NCBI GenBank assembly: GCA_964632995.1 | Contig: CAZWDL010000014.1 | Location: forward strand, 20,186-84,185 | Direction: 5' to 3' | Source: CAZWDL01 sp964632995 | GTDB lineage: Bacteria > Bacteroidota > Bacteroidia > Chitinophagales > Saprospiraceae | DNA: 64,000 nt | Shown: piece after piece, positions 52,183 through 60,583 of the stretch | Layout of the letters: every line of letters starts with the position of its first letter | Numbering within the stretch: the first letter of the stretch is position 1 | The notes under the pieces: model-generated | Databases searched by the model: none | What the model was told of the DNA's origin: nothing | Seen by the model: the letters and a program-made list of their open reading frames with translations, nothing else | Translations under genes and position numbers: made by a program

Positions 52183-53400
52183 CTAGTCGCCCTTGATACG
52201 CTCCCATAAGTACGCTGCCGCTCCGTCCAGGTCACGGCGCGAGGCCTCCGCTTGATAAGCCTCCAGCTCTCCTTTCTCATTTTGTTCCAGCACAAATTTG
52301 AATACAAAATTCAGCGAGTCGCTGCGCGATCGCTGAATACCGCCAAAACGCAGATCGTTAAACTGCAGGCGATTGCCGGGTAGCGTTTCGATGCTGTAGT
52401 AGTCGTTGGAGAACCAGGTTAGGATACGCAATGCCCGGTCGTTGCGGTAGGGTTGTACGAGACCGTGGTTCTTCGGGATAACCCGGAAATCCTCAATGGT
52501 TTCGTCATCATCCAGCAGGGAATAAAGGCCGTAGTAGTAGACGGAGTCCGATTCAATCACGGCCTGCCAGAGTATGTTGTTCATCAGGGTGGGCGTCGTC
52601 ATATAGCGCTGGTAGGCGATATTCTTGTTCTTCAGGTTTTCTTCAAATACCTGGTTGATCCGGTATTTATTGTATACGGAAAACAGCAGATAGGCCGTAC
52701 TGAGACCAAGCCCCAGAAAAATGACCAATCGCCGCCGCGAGCTGTTGCGCGCCAGACGCGTAGTAATCAACACGCAGATGAGGAAGGGAACGGTATACAG
52801 TGGATCGACCACAGCAATATTGTTGAAGGCGGCGCGATAATCACTGAAAGGCTGAAAGATCTGGGTGCCGAAGCTCGTACAGCAATCGAGAAGCGGGTGG
52901 GTGAAAATGGCCCAGAAGAGCAGCCAGCTCCAGGAACGCCAGGAGGCGTTGGGGTTCTGGCTGGGCCGTTTTCGCCATCGCTCGCGCAGCCCGACAGCCA
53001 CCGGCGGAAGAATCATACCGATACTGACGGCCAGGCCGGTAGCGATGGCATTGCCAGCGGGGATGGGCAGAAAAAAAGCACCCAGGGTGAGCAAGGCCAT
53101 CAGCGCAGCCCAGGCGATGGCCAGGTCGCGCCACCATGCTTTACCGCCCTTACTCTTGTAAAGACGATGTACCGTCCAGCCCAGGGCCAGGGGAGCGACT
53201 ATCGCGAAGAGAAAAGAGTGGGAAATCGCCCGGTGATAAGCTAGCGCGCCGAGTTGATCAGCGGAAATATTGGCGATCACATCCAGGTCGGGCAGGGTGC
53301 CGCCGATAGCTCCCCAGAGCATCGCCCGGTTGCCTACTTTCTTTCCAAGAACTACCTCGCCTACCGCTGCGCCCAGCGTAATCTGTGTCAGTGAATCCAT
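52183..53400 (-). CDS. YdjM-like membrane-bound metal-dependent hydrolase family protein
   Basis: A 405-residue integral membrane protein of the DUF457/YdjM type, whose members are annotated as inner-membrane metal-dependent hydrolases. From the ATG at 53400 it opens MDSLTQITLGAAVGEVVLG and has GAIGGTLPDLDVIA, HRAISHSFLFAI and FTHPLLDCCTSFGTQ. These hold the conserved Asp, His and His-Pro motifs. About five to six membrane helices fill the first 250 residues and a soluble domain (about 260-405) follows. It converges with dapA, with 29 bases between stops. The substrate of the family is unknown. Confidence 0.85.
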   Translation of the reverse strand: MDSLTQITLGAAVGEVVLGKKVGNRAMLWGAIGGTLPDLDVIANISADQLGALAYHRAISHSFLFAIVAPLALGWTVHRLYKSKGGKAWWRDLAIAWAALMALLTLGAFFLPIPAGNAIATGLAVSIGMILPPVAVGLRERWRKRPSQNPNASWRSWSWLLFWAIFTHPLLDCCTSFGTQIFQPFSDYRAAFNNIAVVDPLYTVPFLICVLITTRLARNSSRRRLVIFLGLGLSTAYLLFSVYNKYRINQVFEENLKNKNIAYQRYMTTPTLMNNILWQAVIESDSVYYYGLYSLLDDDETIEDFRVIPKNHGLVQPYRNDRALRILTWFSNDYYSIETLPGNRLQFNDLRFGGIQRSRSDSLNFVFKFVLEQNEKGELEAYQAEASRRDLDGAAAYLWERIKGD

Positions 53401-53533
53401 ATATAAAGTTCCTATTGATAGCCGGTCATAGGGACCGGCTATCAAAATAGTGATTAGGTAGAGAAATTTCCAATAATTCTAAATGTAAGGAAGGAACATC
53501 CGGGTTTCACGCTCGCATTCCTTATAGAGGAGC

Positions 53534-53584
53534 ATGAGATTCAGGCCTCCTTTTGAGAAACGAAAAAGGAGGCCTGAATCTCAT
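53534..53584. terminator. Perfect 21-base stem hairpin after the FadL-like gene
   Basis: ATGAGATTCAGGCCTCCTTTT pairs without mismatch with its complement ending at 53584, around a 9-base loop. It starts 9 bases after the minus-strand FadL-like stop codon. No long T run follows, so it may protect the transcript end rather than act as a classical terminator. Confidence 0.7.
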
Positions 53585-53592
53585 CATTTGTA

Positions 53593-55113
53593 TTAATAGC
53601 GCATACCCAAGCTGAGAACGATGCTGTGGAAGCTGATATCATTATTGACGAATTGTTGCGGCGCGTCGAAAGTGCCATAGGGTACATAGCCCACTGTTTC
53701 CCGGCGGTTTTTCCAGGCCAGGTCGGCAAAGAATTTCTCGCTGCGATAGCCCAGGCCGGCGCTGTAAGAAAAGTTTTGTTCCGTATCGCCGGCAAAGGGG
53801 GAGGGCAGCAGGCCGAAGCCACCCCGGATACGAAACAGCTTATAGGCGAACTCACCGCCGATGCGCACATTCATAACCGACTGCAGGGAGTTGTTGATGC
53901 CTTGGTTGGCGAAGTTCTCTTCTTCCTGAAAACCGTTGTAGCGAAATTCAGCACTGCTGTAGTCCACCCATTCCAGGTCGACGCTGATAAAGCCGTAACG
54001 CTGAATGATAAAGCCGGCATTGGCGAAATAACGCCAGGGGGTCCGGATCCGGTATTCAAAAGGGAGCACATCTGATTCGGCGAATCCGCTTGAGGTACCC
54101 TGATCGTCCGTGAAAGTGTAGCCGATGGCGAAATCCGATTCATCGTTGAGATTGAGGCCGGTAGGAGAGTGAACCGCTCCGCCGATGCGGATAGCCTGCG
54201 TAGGCCGCAGGATCATTCCAAATTTGAAATTAACACCTGATCCGGTAGTCGAGAGGGATTCTTCGAAGGTCAGGTCGTCGAAGAAAGGGACCAGCCCCTG
54301 CTCATCTTCTTCCACGTAAGTTTTTGAGATCCGGTAATTGACGATGGGTACGCCGACCGTCAGGCCGAACATCAGCAGTTCATCGTAATTAGTGGCCAGG
54401 GAGAGCACCATTTCACTCATAGAGCCTTCCGCCCGGGCGCGCTGGCTACGCTTTACGGGCGCGCCGACGCCGTTTGGATCGTGGGTGAGATCGTAGTCGG
54501 TGACATAAACACCAGATTGCTCGTCGAATAAGAGGGCGCCGGCATTGAAAGCGACATTTTCTTCAAAGCTGGCATTATTGGGATCAACCCCGAATTCGTT
54601 GGCAAACTCCTGCCAGCGATCTACAATAGAGCCTACGGAGCTACCTTCAAAAAAGAAGTGTTGGTTAAAATTACCGATGTGATTAAACCCGATGCCAAAA
54701 TTCATGGTCGTGAATTTGGGGTTTCTCGGATTCGACTGAACGACCAGGCCAATATTGTTGAGGTTGAAAACCGTGCGGCTTTCGTCGATGGACCGGCTGG
54801 GGTCTGCCTGAGGCAGGAAGCTATTCTCTTCGGGCAGAAAAGCACCCTCCAGCTGGGAAGAGGTGCGAGTGAGGAGTAGGGCAGGGCTGACAACTACCTC
54901 CGAACTGCGATACATCGCCAGCCCGGCCGGGTTGGTGCTCAGCGTGCTAAACTCCGTTCCAAAAGCACTGAGTGCACCGCCGACGCCGATAAAGCGGCCG
55001 GTGCCGCCGTAATCAAAATAGGAATAGCGCAGCGCATCGGTGGCATTTTGGGCGGGAAGTACACTGCTGAGTATTAGTGTTAAGATAGCGAGACATATTG
55101 AGCGTTGGATCAT
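53593..55113 (-). CDS. OmpP1/FadL-family outer-membrane transport protein
   Basis: A 506-residue outer-membrane protein of the FadL/TodX family, which takes up hydrophobic molecules such as fatty acids. The ATG at 55113 gives a signal peptide (MIQRSICLAILTLILSSVLP). The hatch region follows with ALRYSYFDYGGTGRFIGVGG and TNPAGLAMYRSSE, then a barrel of alternating strands and the closing FHSIVLSLGMRY, whose terminal aromatic is usual for outer-membrane insertion. The frame extends 14 codons upstream but lacks coding character. It stands alone between two strong hairpins. Substrate not readable. Confidence 0.88.
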   Translation of the reverse strand: MIQRSICLAILTLILSSVLPAQNATDALRYSYFDYGGTGRFIGVGGALSAFGTEFSTLSTNPAGLAMYRSSEVVVSPALLLTRTSSQLEGAFLPEENSFLPQADPSRSIDESRTVFNLNNIGLVVQSNPRNPKFTTMNFGIGFNHIGNFNQHFFFEGSSVGSIVDRWQEFANEFGVDPNNASFEENVAFNAGALLFDEQSGVYVTDYDLTHDPNGVGAPVKRSQRARAEGSMSEMVLSLATNYDELLMFGLTVGVPIVNYRISKTYVEEDEQGLVPFFDDLTFEESLSTTGSGVNFKFGMILRPTQAIRIGGAVHSPTGLNLNDESDFAIGYTFTDDQGTSSGFAESDVLPFEYRIRTPWRYFANAGFIIQRYGFISVDLEWVDYSSAEFRYNGFQEEENFANQGINNSLQSVMNVRIGGEFAYKLFRIRGGFGLLPSPFAGDTEQNFSYSAGLGYRSEKFFADLAWKNRRETVGYVPYGTFDAPQQFVNNDISFHSIVLSLGMRY

Positions 55114-55353
55114 TGGTTTAGGTTTTCTCCGCTTCAATTTAGGGTTGTTTGACAAGTGACCTGCCTGGAGGCACTCATAAAAGAAAGCAATTTATTGAAT
55201 TTTTCTCTGATGAGCATTTAACTAAATGCGGTTTTCCTGATCTTTTAAATAAAGGACAAGATGGCGGAATTTACTTATTTCGCGGTTGTCCGGGGTATCT
55301 GGGTTTTCCTGAAGCAGCGCTTCGCGTTCCAGTTGGCTATCCGGATAAAAATA

Positions 55354-55392
55354 AAAAGTGGGTGAGAACACTCAGTGCGCTCACCCACTTTT
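55354..55392 (-). terminator. Rho-independent terminator of the low-complexity protein gene
   Basis: Minus strand: AAAAGTGGGTGAG ... CTCACCCACTTTTT then ATTTTTATCC. The 11-base perfect stem and the T-rich tail fit a terminator for the gene ending at 55454. An AT-rich open frame on the plus strand (from a TTG at 55149) runs across it and is not called as a gene. Confidence 0.8.
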
Positions 55393-55453
55393 CAAGGTGT
55401 TATAGATAGCAGGCGCCAATCCAAGCGGCGCCTGTCAGGTCATGTATGGATTA

Positions 55454-56608
55454 TTATTCACCACCGCCACGACGGCTGCTGCTACGCGGCGTGCTGCTGC
55501 GGCTGGGCGTGGAGCGGCGAATGCTGCTACCGCTGCTGCGTGGTTGTACACTGCGTGTGTTTGACCGGGACGGCGTATAGTTACGACGTGTCGGCGACTG
55601 AATCGTCGAGCGGGTGCGCGGCGAAGTCGTTCGCGGAGTCGTATAGGTGCGAGAACGCGGCGACTGCCGTACGCTGCGATCAACAGAGCGCGAGCGGTCG
55701 ATAGAGCGCGTACTACGCGTGCGATCCTGACTGATGCGGCTGCGATCGATCGTAGTCGGTGTCAGGCGATCGCTGTTCGGTGTAACGCGGGTAGCGCGAT
55801 CGCTATCCCGAACGCTTCTGCCCGAACGGGAAGTAACGGAATTGACATTCGTATTGGTGCGATCCGTACGCGGAGTATTGGTGCGCGGTGCAGCGGAAGA
55901 CGAAGTCCGGCTGCGAGGACCGTAAGTCGTGTTATTGTCAGCTACACTGTTAACCGTATTGTAGCTGTATCCGCCTCCGTAGGTAGGAGGACAGTACAGT
56001 GCGGAACCGCCGAGGCCATATCCGCCAAAGCCGCCGTAGAAACCGCCGGTGTATAGGCCGGGGCCATAGAATCCGCCACCCCAGGGAGCACCAAAACCAA
56101 GCGGAGCGCCAAAACCGCCGCCGAAGCCGCCGCCGAAGCCGCCGCGGAGGGCAAAGGACGAACCGTAGAAGGATGGTCCGAAGGAACGGAAGCCAAAGGG
56201 GCTGAACCGCATGCGGTTCCAGTGATTCCAGCGCGCCCAACTGGCGTAAGAATAAGGTGTATCATAAATCAACATCGTTCTACCGGGCATCAGGAACGGA
56301 TCGTAGTAATACATATCCGTGTAAATGGGGTCAAAATAACTAAATCCGTAAGTCGGCCGGTGGAAACGGCGAATGCGAGAAGTATAGTAGTAATCATAAG
56401 TCTCGTCATCATACTGATCGTAGTTACCATTATTATCGTAGCTGGTAACCTCGTCATCGTAGCTATACTCCTGCCGGTCCGTACGCTGATAATCAGCGGT
56501 GCGGTTTTCATCCGGATTGTAGTAGATGTCATCATACTGCGCGTAGACGCCGGAGGCTACGAGCGAGAAGACAGCGATCAGGAGCGTGGTGATTCTATAT
56601 TTTTTCAT
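55454..56608 (-). CDS. Secreted low-complexity protein, Tyr-, Gly- and Arg/Ser/Thr-rich
   Basis: A 384-residue protein with a signal peptide (about 1-23, ending GVYAQ) from the ATG at 56608. Three kinds of sequence follow. Residues about 24-95 are Asp/Tyr-rich (DDIYYNPDENRTADYQ). A middle part has RFSPFGFRSFGPSFYG and a Gly/Phe stretch GGFGGGFGGGFGAPLG. The last 170 residues are almost only Ser, Arg, Thr, Pro (RSIDRSRSVDRSVRQS). It has no known domain and no sorting motif, and is probably unfolded and strongly basic at its end. A TTG-N19-TACTTTAA promoter-like match lies upstream. Function unknown; a structural or anion-binding surface role is possible. Confidence 0.75.
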   Translation of the reverse strand: MKKYRITTLLIAVFSLVASGVYAQYDDIYYNPDENRTADYQRTDRQEYSYDDEVTSYDNNGNYDQYDDETYDYYYTSRIRRFHRPTYGFSYFDPIYTDMYYYDPFLMPGRTMLIYDTPYSYASWARWNHWNRMRFSPFGFRSFGPSFYGSSFALRGGFGGGFGGGFGAPLGFGAPWGGGFYGPGLYTGGFYGGFGGYGLGGSALYCPPTYGGGYSYNTVNSVADNNTTYGPRSRTSSSAAPRTNTPRTDRTNTNVNSVTSRSGRSVRDSDRATRVTPNSDRLTPTTIDRSRISQDRTRSTRSIDRSRSVDRSVRQSPRSRTYTTPRTTSPRTRSTIQSPTRRNYTPSRSNTRSVQPRSSGSSIRRSTPSRSSTPRSSSRRGGGE

Positions 56609-56981
56609 AAAAGAAAGTTTAAGCGTAATTTTTCTATCCATACATTCTTACAACACGTAATTTATTACTTTTGTGCCGGTTTTTATGTTAAAAACCCTTT
56701 AAATCCGGTTTTTTTACTGTTAAAGTACCGTTGATGTGCAATTTAACAATTGTTAAGACCACAAACAAGGAAACGTTCCGCTGTTCTCAAATTCGTCTGA
56801 CAAATGTAAGTACTTATTGATAATAAACCACTTAGAGGACGTTAATAAAAGCTTAACGCCTTCTGTTTGTCGGCTGGCTTTCTTTTCAGGGGAGCATTTC
56901 AAGCCCCTGTCCCGTTAAAGGAAAAGCGACTTTCTATGACAACCCACATTCACGAAACATCAAAAATACGACAACGCACCC
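56609..56981. other. Divergent intergenic region before proS
   Basis: AT-rich and gene-free. On the minus strand TTG-N19-TACTTTAA near 56720-56750 is a weak promoter candidate for the low-complexity protein gene. On the plus strand TACTTTTG at 56666-56673 has no matching TTG. No repeat is seen. Confidence 0.35.
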
Positions 56982-58451
56982 ATGGCAAAAGCAGTTACTA
57001 ACCGAAGCGAAGATTACTCACAGTGGTATCTGGACATCGTCAAAAAGGCCAATCTGGCCGATAATTCCGCCGTTCGCGGGTGCATGGTCATCAAGCCCTA
57101 CGGTTTTGCCATCTGGGAAAATATGCGCGATCAGCTGGATCGCATGTTCAAGGAAACCGGACACGTAAACGCCTACTTCCCACTCTTTATACCGAAGAGT
57201 TTCCTCAGCCGGGAAGCAGAACACGTGGAGGGCTTCGCCAAAGAATGCGCCGTGGTGACGCATCATCGTCTGAAAAATGCCGAAGACGGCAGCGGAATCG
57301 TGGTTGATCCGGAGGCGCGTCTGGAAGAGGAACTGATCGTTCGTCCCACCTCCGAAACCATCATCTGGCACACCTATAAAGATTGGATTAACTCTTATCG
57401 CGACCTGCCCCTGCTCATCAATCAGTGGGCCAACGTTGTGCGCTGGGAAATGCGTACCCGCCTTTTCCTGCGTACCACCGAATTCCTGTGGCAGGAAGGC
57501 CACACAGCGCATGCCACGAAGGAAGAGGCCATCGAAGAAGCCGAGCAGATGCAGCGCGTCTATGCCCGCTTCGCCGAAGAGTACATGGCCATGCCGGTCA
57601 TCCAGGGCGTGAAAACACCCAGCGAACGCTTCGCCGGAGCTATCGAAACCTACACCATCGAAGCTCTGATGCAGGACGGCAAAGCGCTGCAGGCCGGCAC
57701 CTCGCACTTCCTGGGACAGAACTTCGCCAGGGCATTCGACGTCAAATTCCTCAACGAAGAGAATCAGGAGGAACTCGTCTGGGCTACCTCATGGGGGGTA
57801 TCCACCCGCCTCATGGGCGGCCTCATAATGACGCACTCGGATGATAATGGCCTGATCGTTCCGCCCCGTCTGGCCCCCGTACACGTAGGTATAGTGCCCA
57901 TTCCCAAACCGAATGCGGAAATTAACGAAGCCGCCGAAAAAATTATGCGCGCCCTGCGCCTGAAAGGCCTCAACGTCGAGTACGACACCGATATGAAAAA
58001 ACGGCCGGGCTTCAAATTTGCGGAAAGCGAACTGCGGGGCATCCCCGTCCGCCTCGGCCTAGGCAAACGCGACCTGGAAAAAGGACAAATTGAAGTGGCT
58101 CGCCGCGACGAGCTGGAGAAAACATTCGTCCCCCTCGACGGGGTAGCCGATTACGTAGAGCAACTGCTCGAAGATATTCAGCAGAATCTCTACAGCCGCG
58201 CCCTCAGATTCCGCGAGGATCACACCACCCGCGTCGATTCTTTCGACGATTTCAAAGAGGCCATCGAACAGGATATCCCGGGCTTGCTCTCCGCCCACTG
58301 GGACGGCACGGATGAAACGGAACAGCGCATCAAGGACGAGACCAAAGCTACGATCCGCTGCATCCCCAACAATGCGGAGGAAGAAAAAGGGGAGGACCTG
58401 CTGACGGGCAAGCCGTCGAAGCGGAGGGTGTTGTTTGCGAAAGCGTATTAG
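56982..58451 (+). CDS. proS: Prolyl-tRNA synthetase (archaeal/eukaryotic type)
   Basis: Class II aminoacyl-tRNA synthetase that joins proline to tRNA-Pro, 489 residues. It belongs to the short type without the editing insertion, as in archaea and eukaryotes. Visible marks are YFPLFIPKSFLSREAEHVEG near 60-80, VRPTSETIIWHTYKDWINSY (motif 2 region), FLRTTEFLWQEGHTAHAT and QAGTSHFLGQNFARAF. The C-terminal anticodon-binding domain and the end KRRVLFAKAY also fit. This type is normal in Bacteroidota. A family P palindrome lies after the stop. Identification is secure. Confidence 0.96.
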   Translation: MAKAVTNRSEDYSQWYLDIVKKANLADNSAVRGCMVIKPYGFAIWENMRDQLDRMFKETGHVNAYFPLFIPKSFLSREAEHVEGFAKECAVVTHHRLKNAEDGSGIVVDPEARLEEELIVRPTSETIIWHTYKDWINSYRDLPLLINQWANVVRWEMRTRLFLRTTEFLWQEGHTAHATKEEAIEEAEQMQRVYARFAEEYMAMPVIQGVKTPSERFAGAIETYTIEALMQDGKALQAGTSHFLGQNFARAFDVKFLNEENQEELVWATSWGVSTRLMGGLIMTHSDDNGLIVPPRLAPVHVGIVPIPKPNAEINEAAEKIMRALRLKGLNVEYDTDMKKRPGFKFAESELRGIPVRLGLGKRDLEKGQIEVARRDELEKTFVPLDGVADYVEQLLEDIQQNLYSRALRFREDHTTRVDSFDDFKEAIEQDIPGLLSAHWDGTDETEQRIKDETKATIRCIPNNAEEEKGEDLLTGKPSKRRVLFAKAY

Positions 58452-58511
58452 GAATTGGCGGGTTGACGGTAGAGCAGTTGACGGCCAGCCGTCAACTGCC
58501 AATGGTAACAC

Positions 58512-58709
58512 TTAGGGCCCGGAGAAGAATAACTTCCCCATTTGATGCGGCTATTTTTAGCTACGCTGATCGTCGCTTCGCTCCTCGGAGTTCCGCCATA
58601 CGGCGTTGCGAGATCGATCACTTAGCGCTGCTAGGCTCCCTACTCGCCCTTTGTCTGGCGAAAAAATAGTTCGCTTGAAACGAGGAACTTATTTTTCTCC
58701 GGCCCCTTA
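58512..58709. repeat. Long imperfect palindrome, family P (copy 3)
   Basis: Left arm TTAGGGCCCGGAGAAGAATA pairs with a right arm ending CTCCGGCCCCTTAA. Inner arms (GCGGCTATTTTTAGC against CGAAAAAATAGTTCGC) also pair. Near the middle TTAGCGCTGCTAGG at 58622-58634 matches copies 1 and 2. It lies between proS and a convergent minus-strand gene. Confidence 0.75.
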
Positions 58710-58821
58710 AACCGGGTTAAACACCAGGCTTATTGCCGGACATGGCAGTACCCGGGCGAGCATTTCCGGGGCGTGACCTGTAGAAAGCGGGATGTGTTTT
58801 TCGTAAGTGAATTCCTCCTGG

Positions 58822-59670
58822 CTATTCATGATTTTCCACTTGAGTCCCTGACTTCCACCTTACTGCTCCCCACACCGGGACGTGATCCGAAATCCGGTTG
58901 GCGGCTTTCAGGCTGCCGCTCCGGGGTACGAAATCGATGATGCCGCCCTCCAGCAGCTGGAAGTAATTGCGGTCGTAGAAGATATTGTCGATGGCGTGGA
59001 GAAGATAGTCGTCGGTCTGATAGCCGTTCTTACGGCGCACCGTAGTGGGCTGCCTGTACAGTACGGGTTGGAAGCCCCTGCTCTCCAAGCGATCGAAGAC
59101 GTACTCTTGTTCCGATAAGTTGTAATCTCCCGTGTAGAGGATCGGCGTGCCGGGATAAAATTGTGGAAACAGGTCGAGATACTGCGCTTCAGCGGCGGGC
59201 TTCTTATCCCAGGGTACGGAGTGATAATTGACGATGAGCAATTCCCGCCCTTCCACCCGGAAGCGGGCGACGTAGGGTTCCCGGGCAATTCGTCGAGCGA
59301 GGCGGCTCTCCAAATAGGGCCGGCCGATCATTTTCGCCCGGTGGGGTTTCCAGAGGAAGGCATAGCGCTCAGTGTAATAGGGAGGACTGTCGGTCGGATC
59401 GCTGATGCGGTAGTCCCAGCGGGCGCCCGTACGGTTGAGCTCGTCGGCCAGGCGGGCCACAGCCTGCGCGCCGCCGTCGCCCGCCACTACTTCCTGTACT
59501 GCTACGATGTCGGCGTGCCGGATCTGCTCGGCGATGAAGCGGATTTCTTCCGCGTTCTTCGATTGCCCCAGGTCCTTGATGTTCCAGGAAACGACCAGCA
59601 GCCCATCGGCGGCGCCGACGGAACCGACGAGTAGCAATAGGACCAATATGGAGAAAAGTCGGATCTTCAT
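58822..59670 (-). CDS. Exported endonuclease/exonuclease/phosphatase-fold protein
   Basis: A 282-residue protein from the ATG at 59670, with a signal peptide (about 1-20, ending GAAD). The much longer frame is rejected because it runs through the sigma gene region. The fold marks are LLVVSWNIKDLGQ near 22-36 (metal-binding Asn), ADIVAVQEVVAGDGGAQAV (metal-binding Glu), LIVNYHSVPWDKKPAAEAQY (His), TPILYTGDYNLSEQEYVFD (the Asp-Asn pair) and the final ISDHVPVWGAV with the catalytic His. It could be an extracellular DNase or a phosphoesterase. It is divergent from the ECF sigma gene, with 142 bases shared upstream. Confidence 0.87.
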   Translation of the reverse strand: MKIRLFSILVLLLLVGSVGAADGLLVVSWNIKDLGQSKNAEEIRFIAEQIRHADIVAVQEVVAGDGGAQAVARLADELNRTGARWDYRISDPTDSPPYYTERYAFLWKPHRAKMIGRPYLESRLARRIAREPYVARFRVEGRELLIVNYHSVPWDKKPAAEAQYLDLFPQFYPGTPILYTGDYNLSEQEYVFDRLESRGFQPVLYRQPTTVRRKNGYQTDDYLLHAIDNIFYDRNYFQLLEGGIIDFVPRSGSLKAANRISDHVPVWGAVRWKSGTQVENHE

Positions 59671-59757
59671 AGTGCGAATGTATGAAATATTAGATGTCAG
59701 ACGGTAACCCGGCTTAGAGTAGTGTAATAATTTAAAAATGAACTTTCCCGGACTGAA

Positions 59758-59787
59758 GGGAAAAAAAACCGGCCATGGTTTGTCTAA
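59758..59787 (+). promoter_or_regulatory. Candidate ECF-sigma promoter, copy 1
   Basis: GGG, eight A, CCGG, six bases, then TTTGTCTAA, 30 bases in all. A second copy with the same ends and length lies at 61404-61433. It ends 25 bases before the TTG start of the sigma gene, a good place for -35 and -10 elements of an autoregulated ECF promoter. The assignment is inference from conservation and position. Confidence 0.55.
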
Positions 59788-59812
59788 GGTGTAGAAAAAC
59801 AATTGATCGCTT

Positions 59813-60379
59813 TTGAAATCGACCGGATCACCGACTGAGCAAGCTTTACTGGCCCGCGCCCGCGAGGGTGACGAGCAGGCTTTTCGTCTGCTGGTGCAAC
59901 GGCACGAGCAGATGGTACGGGGAACGGTCATAGGTATGCTGGGTAAGACGCCGGAAGCGGAGGATGTAGCGCTGGAGGTCTTTGTCAAACTGCACGAAAA
60001 GCTGACGGACTTCCGGGGCGATGCTAAGCTCAGCACTTACCTGGTGCGCATTGCTGTTAACCTGTCGATTAACGAGCAGAAGCGCCGGCAGCGAAAACAT
60101 CGCCGCCTGCGGCCACTCGACAGCGATGCCACGACCTTACAGGTGGAAGATGCCGCCGCCAACCCCGGTCGCTTCGATCTGCGCGACGCGTTGCGAAAGG
60201 CGCTTGCTCAGCTCGATACCGACTTCCGCGCCGTGGTCGTTCTCCGCCTGATTCAGGGCTATTCCGTCCGCGAAACGGCGGATATCCTGGACCTTCCCAC
60301 GGGGACGGTGGCCTCCCGCCTGGCGCGGGCGCAGCGGCAATTGCAGGAAATATTGAAAAAGAGTGGAGTTTATCCTTAA
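59813..60379 (+). CDS. ECF-type RNA polymerase sigma factor (TTG start)
   Basis: A 188-residue sigma-70 family factor of the ECF group. Region 2 spans about 20-90 (DEQAFRLLVQRHEQMVRGTV, with AEDVALEVFVKLHEKL). Region 4 spans about 125-180 (LRLIQGYSVRETADILDLP, GTVASRLARAQRQLQE), a helix-turn-helix for the -35 box. There is no ATG in frame before codon 33 and a stop lies just upstream, so TTG at 59813 is the likely start. It follows the candidate self-promoter by 25 bases. An anti-sigma-like gene and two Spy-like genes follow, so it probably answers envelope stress or metals. Confidence 0.88.
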   Translation: MKSTGSPTEQALLARAREGDEQAFRLLVQRHEQMVRGTVIGMLGKTPEAEDVALEVFVKLHEKLTDFRGDAKLSTYLVRIAVNLSINEQKRRQRKHRRLRPLDSDATTLQVEDAAANPGRFDLRDALRKALAQLDTDFRAVVVLRLIQGYSVRETADILDLPTGTVASRLARAQRQLQEILKKSGVYP

Positions 60380-60390
60380 CCGGGATAATT

Positions 60391-60562
60391 GACGGGGTGG
60401 CTTGAACAGTTTAGAAGTTTAGCCGGGGCGCCTACCGGCACCCCTGGTGTAGAAGTTTAGCAGGTCTGAAACCGGAAACCTCATTTTCAGATCTGCAAAG
60501 CTCCTAAACCAGCCGCCCCAACAGGGGCGGCGACTAAACTTCTAAACTTCAATCGCCCCGTC
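60391..60562. repeat. Dispersed intergenic repeat, copy C (full palindrome)
   Basis: Outer arms GACGGGG/CCCCGTC and GTTTAGAAGTTTAG/CTAAACTTCTAAAC enclose GGTCTGAAACCGG, TTTTCAGATCTGC and a GC hairpin GCCGCCCC-AACA-GGGGCGGC. The inner part matches copy B at 18611 over about 85 bases. It fills the gap between the sigma and anti-sigma-like genes. Confidence 0.8.
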
Positions 60563-60583
60563 AATTCCACCAAACCATAAAGT

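Noticed and set aside
55149..55409. Plus-strand open frame of 86 codons with AT-rich, fairly coding-like text
   Set aside because: It starts only with TTG, matches no family I know, and its end runs across a strong terminator hairpin. It could be a gene fragment, but the evidence is too thin for a call.
59671..60036. N-terminal extension of the exported nuclease-like protein
   Set aside because: The extra 122 codons run antisense through the ECF sigma gene and precede a perfectly good signal peptide with its own ATG at 59670.
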